From Mycobacterium lepraemurium (GTDB lineage Bacteria; Actinomycetota; Actinomycetes; Mycobacteriales; Mycobacteriaceae), in contig CP021238.1 of assembly GCA_002291465.1 (NCBI GenBank), positions 682,001 through 746,000 on the forward strand: a stretch of DNA of 64,000 nucleotides, read 5' to 3'. The first letter of the stretch is position 1, and each line of letters begins with the position of its first letter. Under the pieces are notes generated by a model, which ran no database searches, was not told the origin of the DNA, and saw nothing but the letters and a program-made list of their open reading frames with translations. The position numbers and the translations under genes are program-made. This document shows, in pieces, positions 38,731 to 50,772 of the stretch.

Positions 38731-40854
38731 GTGGTAGCGACCGTTACCGTCGAGCAGTTCGCCGCGCGCGCCCTGGTGCGCGACTGGGCCCGCAACGCCA
38801 GCACCGGGCCCGGCGGGACCGCCGCCATTCGCGACGTCGTGCAGGGCAACCCCGACGCCTGGCGGCCCGTGTTCGCCCGGCTGGCCGGGCTGGGCATTTT
38901 CGGGGTGGCGGTTCCCGAAGAGGCCGGCGGGGCGGGCGGCAGCGTCGAAGACCTGTGCGCTATGGTCGAGGAGGCGGCCAAGGCGCTGATCCCGGGTCCG
39001 GTCGCCACCACCGCGCTGGCCACCCTGGTGGTCTCCGATGCCGAGTTGCTGGCCGCGCTGGCCGCCGGCGAGCGGTTCGCCGGGCTGGCGCTGCAGGGCG
39101 ACATCGCTTTCGACGGGGCGGCGTCGACGGCCTCGGGCACGCTGCCGTTCGCGCTGGGTGCCGCCGACGGCGGGGTGCTGCTGCTGCCGGCCGACGGCAG
39201 GTGGCTGCTGGTCGACACCGCAAGCGACGCCGTGCACATTGAGCCGCTGGCCGCGACTGACTTCTCCCGGCCGCTGGCCCGGGTGGTGCTGGACTTGGCC
39301 CCGGCCACCGTGCTGGCGCAAACCCCCGAGCGGGTCGAGGAGCTGGCCGCGACCGTGCTGGCGGCCGAGGCCGCCGGGATCACCCGCTGGTCGCTGCAGA
39401 CCGCCGTCGACTACGCCAAGGTCCGCGAGCAGTTCGGCAAGCCGATCGGCAGCTTCCAGGCCATAAAACACCTCTGCGCCGAAATGCTGTGCCGCGCCGA
39501 GCAGGCCGAGGTGGCCGCCGCCGACGCCGCCCGCGCGGCCGCCGAAGACGACCCGGCCCAGTTCTCCCTCGCGGCGGCCCTGGCCGCGGCCACCGCCATC
39601 ACCGCGGTCAAGGCCAACGTCAAGGACTGCATCCAGGTGCTCGGCGGCATCGGCTGCACCTGGGAACACGACGCCCACCTGTACCTGCGCCGTGCACACG
39701 CCATCGGCCGCTTCCTGGGCGGGGCGGAACGCTGGCTGCGCCGAATCACCGCGCTCACCCAGGCGGGTGTGCGCCGCCGGCTGGGTATCGACCTGACCGA
39801 GGTCGAGGACCAGCGGCAACAGATCGCCGAGGCCGTCGCCCGCATCGCTTCGCTGCCCGCCGAGCAGCGGCAGGCCGCGCTGGCCGAGGCCGGGCTGCAG
39901 GCCCCGCACTGGCCGGCGCCGTACGGGCGCGGCGCCTCGCCGGCCGAGCAGCTGCTGATCGATCAGGAGCTGGCCGCCGCCGGGGTCGCCCGTCCCGACC
40001 TGGTGATCGGGTGGTGGGCGGCGCCGACCATCCTCGAGCACGGCACACCCGAGCAGATCGAGCGCTTCGTGCCCGGCACCTTGCGCGGCGAATTCCTTTG
40101 GTGCCAGCTGTTTTCCGAGCCCGGCGCCGGCTCCGACCTGGCCTCGCTGCGCACCAAGGCGGTACGCACCGACGGCGGCTGGCTGCTGACCGGGCAGAAG
40201 GTGTGGACGTCGGCGGCGCACAAGGCGCGCTGGGGGGTGTGTTTGGCCCGCACCGATCCGGATGCGCCGAAACACAAGGGCATCACCTACTTCCTGGCGG
40301 ACATGAGAGCCCCGGGCATCGAGATCCGCCCGCTGCGCGAGATCACCGGTGACTCGCTGTTCAACGAGGTCTTCCTGGACAACGTGTTCGTCCCTGACGA
40401 GATGGTGGTCGGCGAGGTGAACGACGGCTGGCGGCTGGCCCGCACGACGCTGGCCAACGAGAGGGTCGCGATGGCTAGCGGCACGGCGCTGGGCAACCCG
40501 ATGGAGGAGTTGCTCGAGCTGCTGTCGACGCTGCCCCTCGACAGCGCGCAGCAGGATCGGCTGGGGCGGTTGATCGTCACCGCGCAGACCGGTGCGCTGC
40601 TGGACCAGCGGATCGCCCAGCTCGCCGTCGGTGGCCAGGACCCGGGCGCGCAGTCCAGCGTGCGCAAACTCATCGGGGTGCGCTACCGCCAGGCGCTGGC
40701 CGAATACACGATGGATGTGTCCGAGGGCGGCGGCCTGGTGCACAACCGCGCGGTGTACGACTTCCTGAACACCCGCTGTCTGACCATCGCCGGCGGCACC
40801 GAGCAGATTCTGCTCACCGTCGCCGCGGAGCGGCTGCTGGGTCTGCCGCGCTAG
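38731..40854 (+). CDS. fadE34: FadE34 (ChsE3), two-domain acyl-CoA dehydrogenase
   Basis: A fused acyl-CoA dehydrogenase of 707 residues carrying two ACAD modules. The first module (about 1-340) has the degenerate features of a non-catalytic half; the second has LFSEPGAGSDLASLRTKAV, LLTGQKVWTS and the C-terminal IAGGTEQILL. In M. tuberculosis the enzyme (711 residues) dehydrogenates steroid-CoA thioesters with shortened side chains. The GTG at 38731 is preceded by GGAGG and matches the MVATVT start. It is controlled by the KstR box upstream. Its end overlaps the convergent TetR gene end by four bases. Confidence 0.94.
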   Translation: MVATVTVEQFAARALVRDWARNASTGPGGTAAIRDVVQGNPDAWRPVFARLAGLGIFGVAVPEEAGGAGGSVEDLCAMVEEAAKALIPGPVATTALATLVVSDAELLAALAAGERFAGLALQGDIAFDGAASTASGTLPFALGAADGGVLLLPADGRWLLVDTASDAVHIEPLAATDFSRPLARVVLDLAPATVLAQTPERVEELAATVLAAEAAGITRWSLQTAVDYAKVREQFGKPIGSFQAIKHLCAEMLCRAEQAEVAAADAARAAAEDDPAQFSLAAALAAATAITAVKANVKDCIQVLGGIGCTWEHDAHLYLRRAHAIGRFLGGAERWLRRITALTQAGVRRRLGIDLTEVEDQRQQIAEAVARIASLPAEQRQAALAEAGLQAPHWPAPYGRGASPAEQLLIDQELAAAGVARPDLVIGWWAAPTILEHGTPEQIERFVPGTLRGEFLWCQLFSEPGAGSDLASLRTKAVRTDGGWLLTGQKVWTSAAHKARWGVCLARTDPDAPKHKGITYFLADMRAPGIEIRPLREITGDSLFNEVFLDNVFVPDEMVVGEVNDGWRLARTTLANERVAMASGTALGNPMEELLELLSTLPLDSAQQDRLGRLIVTAQTGALLDQRIAQLAVGGQDPGAQSSVRKLIGVRYRQALAEYTMDVSEGGGLVHNRAVYDFLNTRCLTIAGGTEQILLTVAAERLLGLPR

Positions 40855-41423
40855 CCGAGATCGGCTGCGGCAGCGTGTAATTCGCGCAGCGCCTGGCATG
40901 CCATGTCGCCCAGGTCGCCGCTTTCGTTCGGTTCGGCCCAGCGGGCGTAGGCGGTTTTGAACGCCAGCGCGCCGAGCTCGGCGGCCAGGGCCGCCGCCGG
41001 TTCGGGCACGCCGCGTGATTTCAGCGCCTCGGACACCGCCAGCGCCAGCCCGATCTGCTTGAGCGCGTTGCGCTCCTGCAGCTCGGCGCTGGCGGCGATC
41101 GCGGCCCTGAGCCGCGGCGCGAGCTCCTTGTTGAACGGCGTGAACGCCACCGCTGCCGACTTCAGGCCGGAGCACACCAAGGCTAGCGGTGTCGCGTCGG
41201 CGGGCGCCGCGGCGATGCCCTCGCGCAGCAGCGCGGCGATGGCGTCCTGGCCGGCGGCCAGCACGTCCCGCTTGTCCGGGAAGTGTCTAAAGAACGTGCT
41301 TTTCGTCAGGCCGGCGCGCTCGGCGATCTCCGCGACGGTCGTCTGGTCGTAGCCGCGCTCGTTGAACAGGTCCAGCGCCGCGGCGACCAGGCGTGCACGC
41401 GCGTCGGGTTCCCAGCGAGCCAT
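40851..41423 (-). CDS. TetR-family regulator
   Basis: A 190-residue TetR-family protein with a standard N-terminal HTH (TVAEIAERAGLTKSTFFRHFPDK). It is divergent from a broken NAD(P)-dependent epimerase-like gene, which it probably controlled. M. tuberculosis has no gene here, so the pair is an insertion between fadE34 and the Rv3572 homologue. The ligand is unknown. The regulator is still intact although its likely target is not. Confidence 0.85.
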   Translation of the reverse strand: MARWEPDARARLVAAALDLFNERGYDQTTVAEIAERAGLTKSTFFRHFPDKRDVLAAGQDAIAALLREGIAAAPADATPLALVCSGLKSAAVAFTPFNKELAPRLRAAIAASAELQERNALKQIGLALAVSEALKSRGVPEPAAALAAELGALAFKTAYARWAEPNESGDLGDMACQALRELHAAAADLG

Positions 41424-41449
41424 GGCCCCACTTTAGTGATGCGACCTTT

Positions 41450-41478
41450 GCCCCGTCACTGGTATAGGGTGATGGGGC
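41450..41478. promoter_or_regulatory. Probable TetR operator and promoter
   Basis: GCCCCGTCAC (41450-41459) and GTGATGGGGC (41469-41478) form an inverted repeat with 9 of 10 matches around a 9-base spacer. TATTGT at 41479-41484 is a likely -10 hexamer for the gene starting at 41508, so a bound repressor would block it. Confidence 0.45.
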
Positions 41479-41507
41479 TATTGTCTCATCACTCGAAGGA
41501 GTAGCTC

Positions 41508-42388
41508 GTGCGCGTACTCGTCACCGGCGCCAGCGGGGGAATCGGCTCGGCCGTCGTCAAAGAATTGCTCACCGCCGGTCATTACGTCATCGGCCTGGCC
41601 CGCTCCGAGGCTTCGGCCGCAACCGTCAGCGGACTCGGCGTCGAACCGCTGCGCGGCGACATCGCCGACCTCGGCGTCCTGCAGAAGGCGGCGTCGACAC
41701 CGACGGCGTCGCCTACCTGGCCTTCTCACACGACTTCAGCGACGTCGGGGACGCGATCGCAGACGAGGCCCGCGCGATCGACGCGCTGGGGGCCGCGCTC
41801 GCTGACACCAGCAAACCGCTGGTGCTGGCCAGCGGCCCCCCGGCCCGGCCCGGATCGGTGAGCACCGAGGACGACCCCTTCATCGCCGACGGGCCGCTGG
41901 CCGGGCGGGGCAGCACCGGCCAGGCCGTCGGCGACTTGGCCGGGCGCGGTGTCCGCTCGGCCGTGGTGCGGCTGCCGCGCGCGGTGCACGATGCCGGCGG
42001 CCGCTACGGCCTGGTCGGCATCCTGATCCAGCTCGCCCGGCAGCGCGGCGTGTCGTCCTTCGCCGGCGACGGCACCCAACGCTGGCCGGCCGTGCATCGC
42101 GACGACGCCGCGGCGTTGTTCCGGCTCGCCCTCGAGCAGGCCCCGGCCGGCTCGGTGCTGCACGCGGTGAGGGACGAGGGCGTTCCGCTGCGCGTGATCG
42201 CCGAGGTGATCGGCCGCCGGCTCGGCGTGCCCGTCGAGTCCGCCCCGGCCGACGCCTTCGGTCCGCTAGGCCAAGTCTTCGCCGTGGACCAGCCCTCGTC
42301 CAGCGCGCTGACCCAGCGGCGCTTCGGGTGGCAGCCCGTCGGCCCCGGCCTGCTGGACGACCTCGAAACCGGCGTCTACCCGGAATAG
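41508..42388 (+). pseudogene. NAD(P)-dependent epimerase or NmrA-like gene, frameshifted
   Basis: An atypical short-chain dehydrogenase: VLVTGASGGIGSAVVKELL at the N-terminus gives the dinucleotide loop. The GTG at 41508 follows GAAGGAG. The frame shifts near 41690 (lost G in GCGGCGTCGAC). The remainder, VDTDGVAYLAFSHDFSDVGD, VRLPRAVHDAGGRYGL and the end DDLETGVYPE, continues in another frame to 42388. The length of 881 bases is not a multiple of three. Made as it stands, only about 60 residues are correct. Confidence 0.8.
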
Positions 42389-42389
42389 G

Positions 42390-42923
42390 TCACGAGAAGG
42401 TCGTCACCGCACAGGTGCTGGGCGAGGTGATGTTGACCCCGGAGTAGACCACCTGGATGTGGGTGCACAGGATGACGTTGTTGTCGGTCTTGGGCTGGCC
42501 GGTCTGCCAGTCGGTTGAGTCGATGCGGCCATGGGTTTCGTACTTGTCCGGCGGGCCCTCGCCCATGTAGATGGTGGTGATCTCGTCGGATCCCATCGAC
42601 TTGTGCACCCGCTCGTACTGGCCGTCGGCGTGCGCGTCGAGGTAGGCCAGCCGGTTGGAGGACCGGATCTCGCTGGTTTGCCGGGCCCACAGGCCGGGCG
42701 GGAAGCCGGTCACACCGTCGGGGGTGAGCATGTCCGCCCCGGCGGTGAAATCGCAGTGGCCGTCGGACTTGAAGCAGTTGAGCAGGGCCCGGGTCTCCAG
42801 CTGGTTGGGACCGTCCAGCGGGAACAGCGTGGTGGCGGTGTTGCTGGCGGCGGCGCACACCCCGGCGGGCAGAAACATCGGCAGCGTCGCTGCCACCGCG
42901 AAGCCCGACACGAGCCGCATCAT
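42390..42923 (-). CDS. Exported protein of unknown function (Rv3572 homologue)
   Basis: A 177-residue protein with a cleavable signal peptide (MMRLVSGFAVAATLPMFLPA, cleavage probably after CAA). The mature part has four cysteines (LLNCFKSDGHCD, ILCTH, STCAVT), likely forming disulphides outside the cell. The ATG at 42923 follows GGAAGGGGAG. It sits just downstream of kshB on the same strand and in M. tuberculosis has the same place within the KstR region; the function is unknown. Confidence 0.85.
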   Translation of the reverse strand: MMRLVSGFAVAATLPMFLPAGVCAAASNTATTLFPLDGPNQLETRALLNCFKSDGHCDFTAGADMLTPDGVTGFPPGLWARQTSEIRSSNRLAYLDAHADGQYERVHKSMGSDEITTIYMGEGPPDKYETHGRIDSTDWQTGQPKTDNNVILCTHIQVVYSGVNITSPSTCAVTTFS

Positions 42924-42969
42924 CGCTGCTCCCCTTCCCTGTGATCCCACCGGTGAACTTAACCCGCGA

Positions 42970-44064
42970 CTACTCGTCGTAGGTGACTTCCACCGAATCA
43001 GATTCCGGGTGAGATTGACAGGCCAGGATCAGGCCCTCGTCCAGGTCCTGCTGCTCGAGCACGTCGTTGACCTCCATGCTGACCTGGCCCTTGCGCAGGG
43101 TGCAGGCACACGCGCCGCAGTGGCCCTCGCGGCAGGAGAACGGCGCATCGAGGCCCTTGGCCAACAGCACGTCGAGCAGCTTGGCGTTGCGCGGCCAGGA
43201 CACGGTGTGGGTCTCCCCGTCGAGCTCCACCACCGCGGTGGCCGGCGGCTCGTCGCTCTCGGCGGTGTCCTCGATCTTGACCGCCGCGAACGGGTCGGAG
43301 TCCAGCGACTTGAACACCTCGATATGTATTTGCGCCGCAGGCACTTTCAGCGTTTCCAGGGCCTCACGCGCCGAGTCCATGAAGGCGCCCGGGCCGCAGA
43401 TGTAGACCGGCCGGTCGGTGTAGGGGGCGGCCAGCTGGGCCAGCGCGGTCACGCTGGGCAGGCCCTGCAGCGATTCCAGCCAGTGCAGCACGGTGAACCG
43501 GTCGGAATATTTGGCCGACAGCTCGCGCAGCGCGTCGGCGAAGATCACCGAACGCTCGTCGCGGTTGGCGTAGAGCAGAGTCACCTGCCCGCTGCCCTCC
43601 GACAGCGCCGACTTGGCGATCGACATGGTCGGGGTGATCCCGCTGCCCGCAGCCATCAACAGGAAGTCGTCGCCGAGCGTCTTGGGCACGAAGTTGCCCG
43701 ACGGCGCCAGCACGTGGATCCGCATCCCCGGGCGCGCGTTGTCGCACAGCCAGTTGGACGCGTAGCCGCCCGCGGTCCGCTTGACCGTCACGGTCAGCGC
43801 GTCGTCGGTGAACGGTGAGCTGCACAGCGAATAGCAGCGCGCCACCGATCCGGTGCGTTCGCTGGGCACCCGCAGCGTCAAGAACTGGCCCGGGGCGTAG
43901 CGCAGCCGCTCGGGCGGGATGTCGGGGTCCCCGTCGTCGTCCGGCACCGTGAACACCAGCGACCGCGCGTCGTCGGTCTCGGCGATGACCTCGGCGATCC
44001 GCAGTTCGAGGACGTGGTCACCGAGCGGCTCGTCGAGTGCTTGGGCCGAATCAGCCTCGGTCAA
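42970..44064 (-). CDS. kshB: KshB, reductase of 3-ketosteroid 9-alpha-hydroxylase
   Basis: Passes electrons from NADH through FAD and a 2Fe-2S cluster to KshA, which hydroxylates C9 and opens ring B. The 364-residue product has the FAD-binding RCYSLCSSP, NAD-binding GSGITPTMS and CGPG motifs, and a C-terminal plant-type ferredoxin cluster (FSCREGHCGACACTL, then LILAC). The TTG at 44064 matches the M. tuberculosis start (MTEA) and follows AAGGAAGGGA. A KstR box lies 27 bases upstream of the start. Confidence 0.96.
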   Translation of the reverse strand: MTEADSAQALDEPLGDHVLELRIAEVIAETDDARSLVFTVPDDDGDPDIPPERLRYAPGQFLTLRVPSERTGSVARCYSLCSSPFTDDALTVTVKRTAGGYASNWLCDNARPGMRIHVLAPSGNFVPKTLGDDFLLMAAGSGITPTMSIAKSALSEGSGQVTLLYANRDERSVIFADALRELSAKYSDRFTVLHWLESLQGLPSVTALAQLAAPYTDRPVYICGPGAFMDSAREALETLKVPAAQIHIEVFKSLDSDPFAAVKIEDTAESDEPPATAVVELDGETHTVSWPRNAKLLDVLLAKGLDAPFSCREGHCGACACTLRKGQVSMEVNDVLEQQDLDEGLILACQSHPESDSVEVTYDE

Positions 44065-44090
44065 GGCCCGTCCCTTCCTTTCGTCGCAAT

Positions 44091-44104
44091 TAGAACATGT
44101 TACA
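44091..44104. promoter_or_regulatory. KstR box at the kshB side
   Basis: TAGAACATGTTACA matches TNNAACNNGTTNNA in full. It is placed to control kshB. Confidence 0.85.
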
Positions 44105-44158
44105 GAAAAGCGGATTCGTATCGCTACCAGCCGCAGGAATACCCTGCTCGACACGAAT

Positions 44159-44172
44159 CGGAACGTGTTCTA
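44159..44172. promoter_or_regulatory. Second, weaker KstR box at the hsaA side
   Basis: CGGAACGTGTTCTA has the AAC and GTT core and the right half-site, with one mismatch (C for T) at the left edge. It is placed to control hsaA and its operon. Confidence 0.65.
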
Positions 44173-44222
44173 GTCTCTGGGGTAAGTCCGCTGAGTAAGT
44201 TTGGCCCAGGAAGGCAAACCTA

Positions 44223-47196
<2,974 letters not shown>

Positions 47197-47198
47197 CC

Positions 47199-47762
47199 AT
47201 GGCTGCGCCGATCGATCCGCGGACCTTCCGGCAGGTTCTGGGCCAGTTCTGCACGGGCATCACCATCATCACCACGGTGCACGACGAGGTGCCCGTCGGC
47301 TTCGCCTGCCAGTCCTTCGCGGCGCTGTCGCTGGACCCGCCACTTGTGCTGTTCTGCCCCACCAAGGTGTCGCGGTCCTGGAAGGCCATCGAGGCCACCG
47401 GCTGGTTCTGCGTCAACGTGCTGACCGAGAAGCAGAAGCACGTCTCGGCGCGGTTCGGGTCCAAGGAACCCGACAAGTTCGCCGGCATCGACTGGCATCC
47501 CTCCGAACTCGGCTCGCCGATCATCGACGGGGTGCTGGCCCACATCGACTGCACGGTGGCCTCGGTGCACGAGGGGGGCGATCACTTCGTGGTGTTCGGT
47601 GCTGTCCAATCCCTTTCGGAGGCACCGAAGATCAAGCCGCGGCCGCTGCTGTTCTATCGGGGGGAATACACCGGGATCGAGCCGGACAAGACGACCCCGG
47701 CGCAGTGGCGCGACGACCTGGAGGCTTTTTTGACCACCACCACCCAGGACACCTGGCTGTAA
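47199..47762 (+). CDS. hsaB: HsaB, flavin reductase of the 3-HSA hydroxylase
   Basis: Supplies reduced flavin to HsaA using NADH. The 187-residue product is exactly the M. tuberculosis length. The FMN-binding split-barrel signature is present: FRQVLGQFCTGITIITTV, then FACQSFAALSLDPPLVLFCP. It is the last fully intact gene of the hsaADCB operon, followed 32 bases later by the broken nat. Confidence 0.95.
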   Translation: MAAPIDPRTFRQVLGQFCTGITIITTVHDEVPVGFACQSFAALSLDPPLVLFCPTKVSRSWKAIEATGWFCVNVLTEKQKHVSARFGSKEPDKFAGIDWHPSELGSPIIDGVLAHIDCTVASVHEGGDHFVVFGAVQSLSEAPKIKPRPLLFYRGEYTGIEPDKTTPAQWRDDLEAFLTTTTQDTWL

Positions 47763-47794
47763 CGCGCCGGGCGCCGGGGTCGGGCAATGGTGGC

Positions 47795-48636
47795 ATGACG
47801 CTGGATCTGGGCGCGTATTTCGACCGCATCGGTTACGGCGGCGAGGCCGCGCCGAATCTCGAGGTGCTGCGGGCCTTGATGGCCGCGCACACCGGGTCGA
47901 TCCCGTTCGAAAACCTCGCCCCGCTGATGGGGGTGCCGGTCGACGACCTGAGTCCGGCGGCGCTGACCGACAAGCTGGTCCACCGGCGCCGCGGCGGCTA
48001 CTGCTACGAGCAGAACGGCCTGCTGGGCTACGCGCTGGCCGAAATCGGTTTCCGGGTGCGCCGATTGGCCGGCCGGGTGGTGTGGATGCAGCCGCCCGAC
48101 ACGCCGCCGCGCTCCCAGACGCACACGGTGTTGGCGGTGACGTTCCCGAGCTCGCAGGGCGCCTATCTGGTCGACATCGGCTTCGGTGGCCAGACGTTGC
48201 CCTCGCCCATCCGTTTCGAGACCGGCAACGCCCAGCAGACCACCCACGAGCCGTATCGGCTCGATGACCGCGGCGAGGGCCTGGCGAGGGCCTGGTGCTG
48301 CAGGCCCTGGTGCGCGATGAATGGCAGCCGCTGTACGTGTTCGGCACCCGCACCGTGCCGCAGATCGACCTGCTGGTGGGCAGCTGGTACGTCTCCACTC
48401 ACCCGTCGTCGATGTTCGTCACCGGGCTGATGGTCGCGCTGACCACCGTCGACTCTCGGTGGAACCTGGCCGGGCGCGAGCTGACCGTGCACCGTGCGCA
48501 GGGCAGCGAGAAGATCCGCCTCGACGACGCGGCCGCGGTGCTCGACGTGCTCGGGGAGCGGTTCGGCATCGACGTGGCCGGGATCGGCCGGCGCGGCGCG
48601 CTGCTGGCGCGCATCGAGCAGGTGCTGGATGCCTGA
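47795..48636 (+). pseudogene. nat: nat, arylamine N-acetyltransferase, broken by an 11-bp duplication
   Basis: NAT transfers acetyl or propionyl groups from CoA and lies in the cholesterol operon. The frame keeps the catalytic triad, Cys70 (GGYCYEQN), His110 (SQTHTVL) and Asp127 (LVDIGFGG), but shifts after DDRGEGLA. The sequence CGAGGGCCTGG is present twice in tandem (48274-48284 and 48285-48295). Deleting one copy restores DDRGEGLVLQALVRDEWQPLY and a 276-residue protein ending at 48636. As it stands the C-terminal third is replaced by an unrelated tail. Confidence 0.9.
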
Positions 48637-48649
48637 GGGCGGGATTTGG

Positions 48650-49816
48650 CTAGCGGGCGCGCAGCCACGCGCCCAGCCGTCGCACCGCCTCCTCGATGTC
48701 GGTGGTGGGGCCGGCGAAGGACAACCGGACGAACGAGTTGCCCCGTGTGGTGTCGAAGTCGATGCCGGGAGCGATGGCAACGCCGGTCTGCTCCAGCAAC
48801 TTTGAGCAGAACTCCATCAAGTTGTCGGTGAAGTCCGAGACGTCGGCGTACACGTAGAAGGCGCCGTCGGTTGGGGCCAGGCGGGTGATGCCGATGCCGC
48901 GCAGGCCGTCCAGCAGCAGCGCGCGGTTCTTGGCGTAGTGGTGCAGGTGGCCGTCGGCCTCGGCGGTGGCCTCGGGGGTGAAGGCGGACACCGCGGCCAG
49001 CTGCGACAGCACGGGCGGGCAGATGGTGAAGTTGCCGGTCAGGCATTCCACCGCGCGGCGCAGTTCGGCCGGCACCAGCAGCCAGCCTAGCCGCCAGCCG
49101 GTCATCGCGTAGTACTTCGAAAAGCTGTTGACCACCACGGCATTCCGCGAGGTCTGCCACGCGCAGCTGGTGGGTGGCGCCCCCTCGTAGACCAGGCCGT
49201 GATAGACCTCGTCGCTGACGAGGCGGGCCCCGGACGCCTCGCACCAGGACGCGATGGCAGCCAACTCCTCCGGCGCGATCACGGTTCCGGTGGGGTTGGC
49301 CGGGCTCGCCACGATGACGCCCTGCACCGGCGGGTCGAGTTCGGCGAGCATCGCCGCGGTCGGCTGAAACCGGGTCTGCGGCCCGCAGGGGATCTCCACC
49401 ACCTCACATCCCAATGACGACAATATGTTTCGGTAGCACGGGTAGCCGGGGCTGGCCAGCGCCACCCGGTCGCCGACGTCGAAGCAGGCCAGGAACGTCA
49501 GCAGGAACCCGCCGGAGGAGTCGGTGGTGATGACCACCGCGTCGGGCTCCACCTCCAGCCCGTGCTGGCGCCGGTAGTCCGCGGCGATCGCGGCCCGCAG
49601 CTCCGGCGTGCCCAGTGACACCGAGTAGCCCAGCTCGTTGGAATGCACGGCCGCCGCCGCGGCCGCGCGCACCGGCTCGGGTGCGCCCACGCTGGGCTGG
49701 CCCGCCGACAGGCTGACCAAATCGCCGTGGCTGCGCTGCCTTTCGGCGGCCGCCAGCCAGACATCCATCACGTAGAACGGCGGGATGCCGGCGCGCAGCG
49801 AGACGCGGTCGGTCAC
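48650..49816 (-). CDS. aspB: AspB-like pyridoxal phosphate aminotransferase
   Basis: A fold type I aminotransferase of 388 residues, the same length as the M. tuberculosis gene annotated aspB. It has GTPELRAAIAADY, the PANPTG motif and the PLP-lysine segment NSFSKYYAMTGWRLGW. The substrate is uncertain. It is the last gene of the fadD3-fadE31-fadE32-fadE33-aspB run, with its GTG overlapping the fadE33 TGA. Confidence 0.9.
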   Translation of the reverse strand: MTDRVSLRAGIPPFYVMDVWLAAAERQRSHGDLVSLSAGQPSVGAPEPVRAAAAAAVHSNELGYSVSLGTPELRAAIAADYRRQHGLEVEPDAVVITTDSSGGFLLTFLACFDVGDRVALASPGYPCYRNILSSLGCEVVEIPCGPQTRFQPTAAMLAELDPPVQGVIVASPANPTGTVIAPEELAAIASWCEASGARLVSDEVYHGLVYEGAPPTSCAWQTSRNAVVVNSFSKYYAMTGWRLGWLLVPAELRRAVECLTGNFTICPPVLSQLAAVSAFTPEATAEADGHLHHYAKNRALLLDGLRGIGITRLAPTDGAFYVYADVSDFTDNLMEFCSKLLEQTGVAIAPGIDFDTTRGNSFVRLSFAGPTTDIEEAVRRLGAWLRAR

Positions 49817-50772
49817 GGTGTCGCGAGCACCTCCGGTTCGAGCCGGGTGAGCAGCTGTTGCGGCGTGTCGAGCAGGTGCGCGCTGCCGTGTGCGCGTTTG
49901 AAGTACAGGTGCATGTCGTGCTCCCAGGTGATCGCGATGCCGCCGTGCAACTGGATGCCCTCGGCGGCCACGACATTCAGCGCCTCGGTGGCGGCCAGCC
50001 GGGCGGTGGCGGCGTTGGTCGGCGAGGGATCCAGGCAGGCCTCGTCGACCACGGCCTTGGCTGCGGCGACGGTGACGTAAAGGTCGGCCATCCGGTGCTT
50101 GAGCACCTGGAAGCTGCCGATCGGCCGGCCGAATTGCACTCTGTCCTTGGCGTATTCGACGGTGCGCGCCAGACACTGTTCGGCGGCGCCGATTTGCTCG
50201 GCGGCCAGCAGGATAGCCGCGGTGTCCGCCAGGCCCGGGTCGGCGTCGATCGGCTCGGTCTGCTGCGCCCGGACCCGCGCCAGCCGCCGGGTCGGGTCCA
50301 TGGTGGTCACGGGTTGCGCGGTGACGCCGGTCCAGCGGCTCAGCCGGCCGTCCTCGACGCCGACCACCACGTCGGCGATGTCCCCGTTGACCACGTAGTC
50401 GGGGTCGAGCACCAGCGCGCCGATCGCGCTGCCCTCGGCCAGGGCCTGCAGCGCGGCGGTGTCGGGCTCGGCGGCGCCGAGCAGCGCCAGCTCGGCCAGC
50501 GTGGTACCCAGCAGCGGGGAGGGCACCAGGGCGCGGCCCAGCTCCTGCAAAACCGTTGCCGCGTCGGACAATTCACCGCCGGCGCCGCCCAACTCCTCGG
50601 GGATCACCAGCGCCGCGGCGCCGACCTGCTCGCACAGCAGCCGCCACAGCGATTCGTCGTAACCGCGCTCGGACTCCATGGCCGTGCGCACCGCCGCCGG
50701 GCCGGCGTGCTTGGCCACCAGCGCGGCGACGGTCTTGCGCAGCATCTGCCGTTCTTCACTGATCGCACTCAT
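49813..50772 (-). CDS. fadE33: FadE33, acyl-CoA dehydrogenase subunit
   Basis: A 319-residue acyl-CoA dehydrogenase subunit. In M. tuberculosis FadE33 pairs with FadE31 in a heteromeric ACAD. The domain order is normal (LVIPEELGGAGGELSDAATV; YAKDRVQFGRPIGSFQVLKH; GGIAITWEHDMHLYFKRA). It is shorter than typical ACADs, as expected for the smaller partner. The ATG at 50772 overlaps the fadE32 TGA. Confidence 0.92.
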   Translation of the reverse strand: MSAISEERQMLRKTVAALVAKHAGPAAVRTAMESERGYDESLWRLLCEQVGAAALVIPEELGGAGGELSDAATVLQELGRALVPSPLLGTTLAELALLGAAEPDTAALQALAEGSAIGALVLDPDYVVNGDIADVVVGVEDGRLSRWTGVTAQPVTTMDPTRRLARVRAQQTEPIDADPGLADTAAILLAAEQIGAAEQCLARTVEYAKDRVQFGRPIGSFQVLKHRMADLYVTVAAAKAVVDEACLDPSPTNAATARLAATEALNVVAAEGIQLHGGIAITWEHDMHLYFKRAHGSAHLLDTPQQLLTRLEPEVLATP

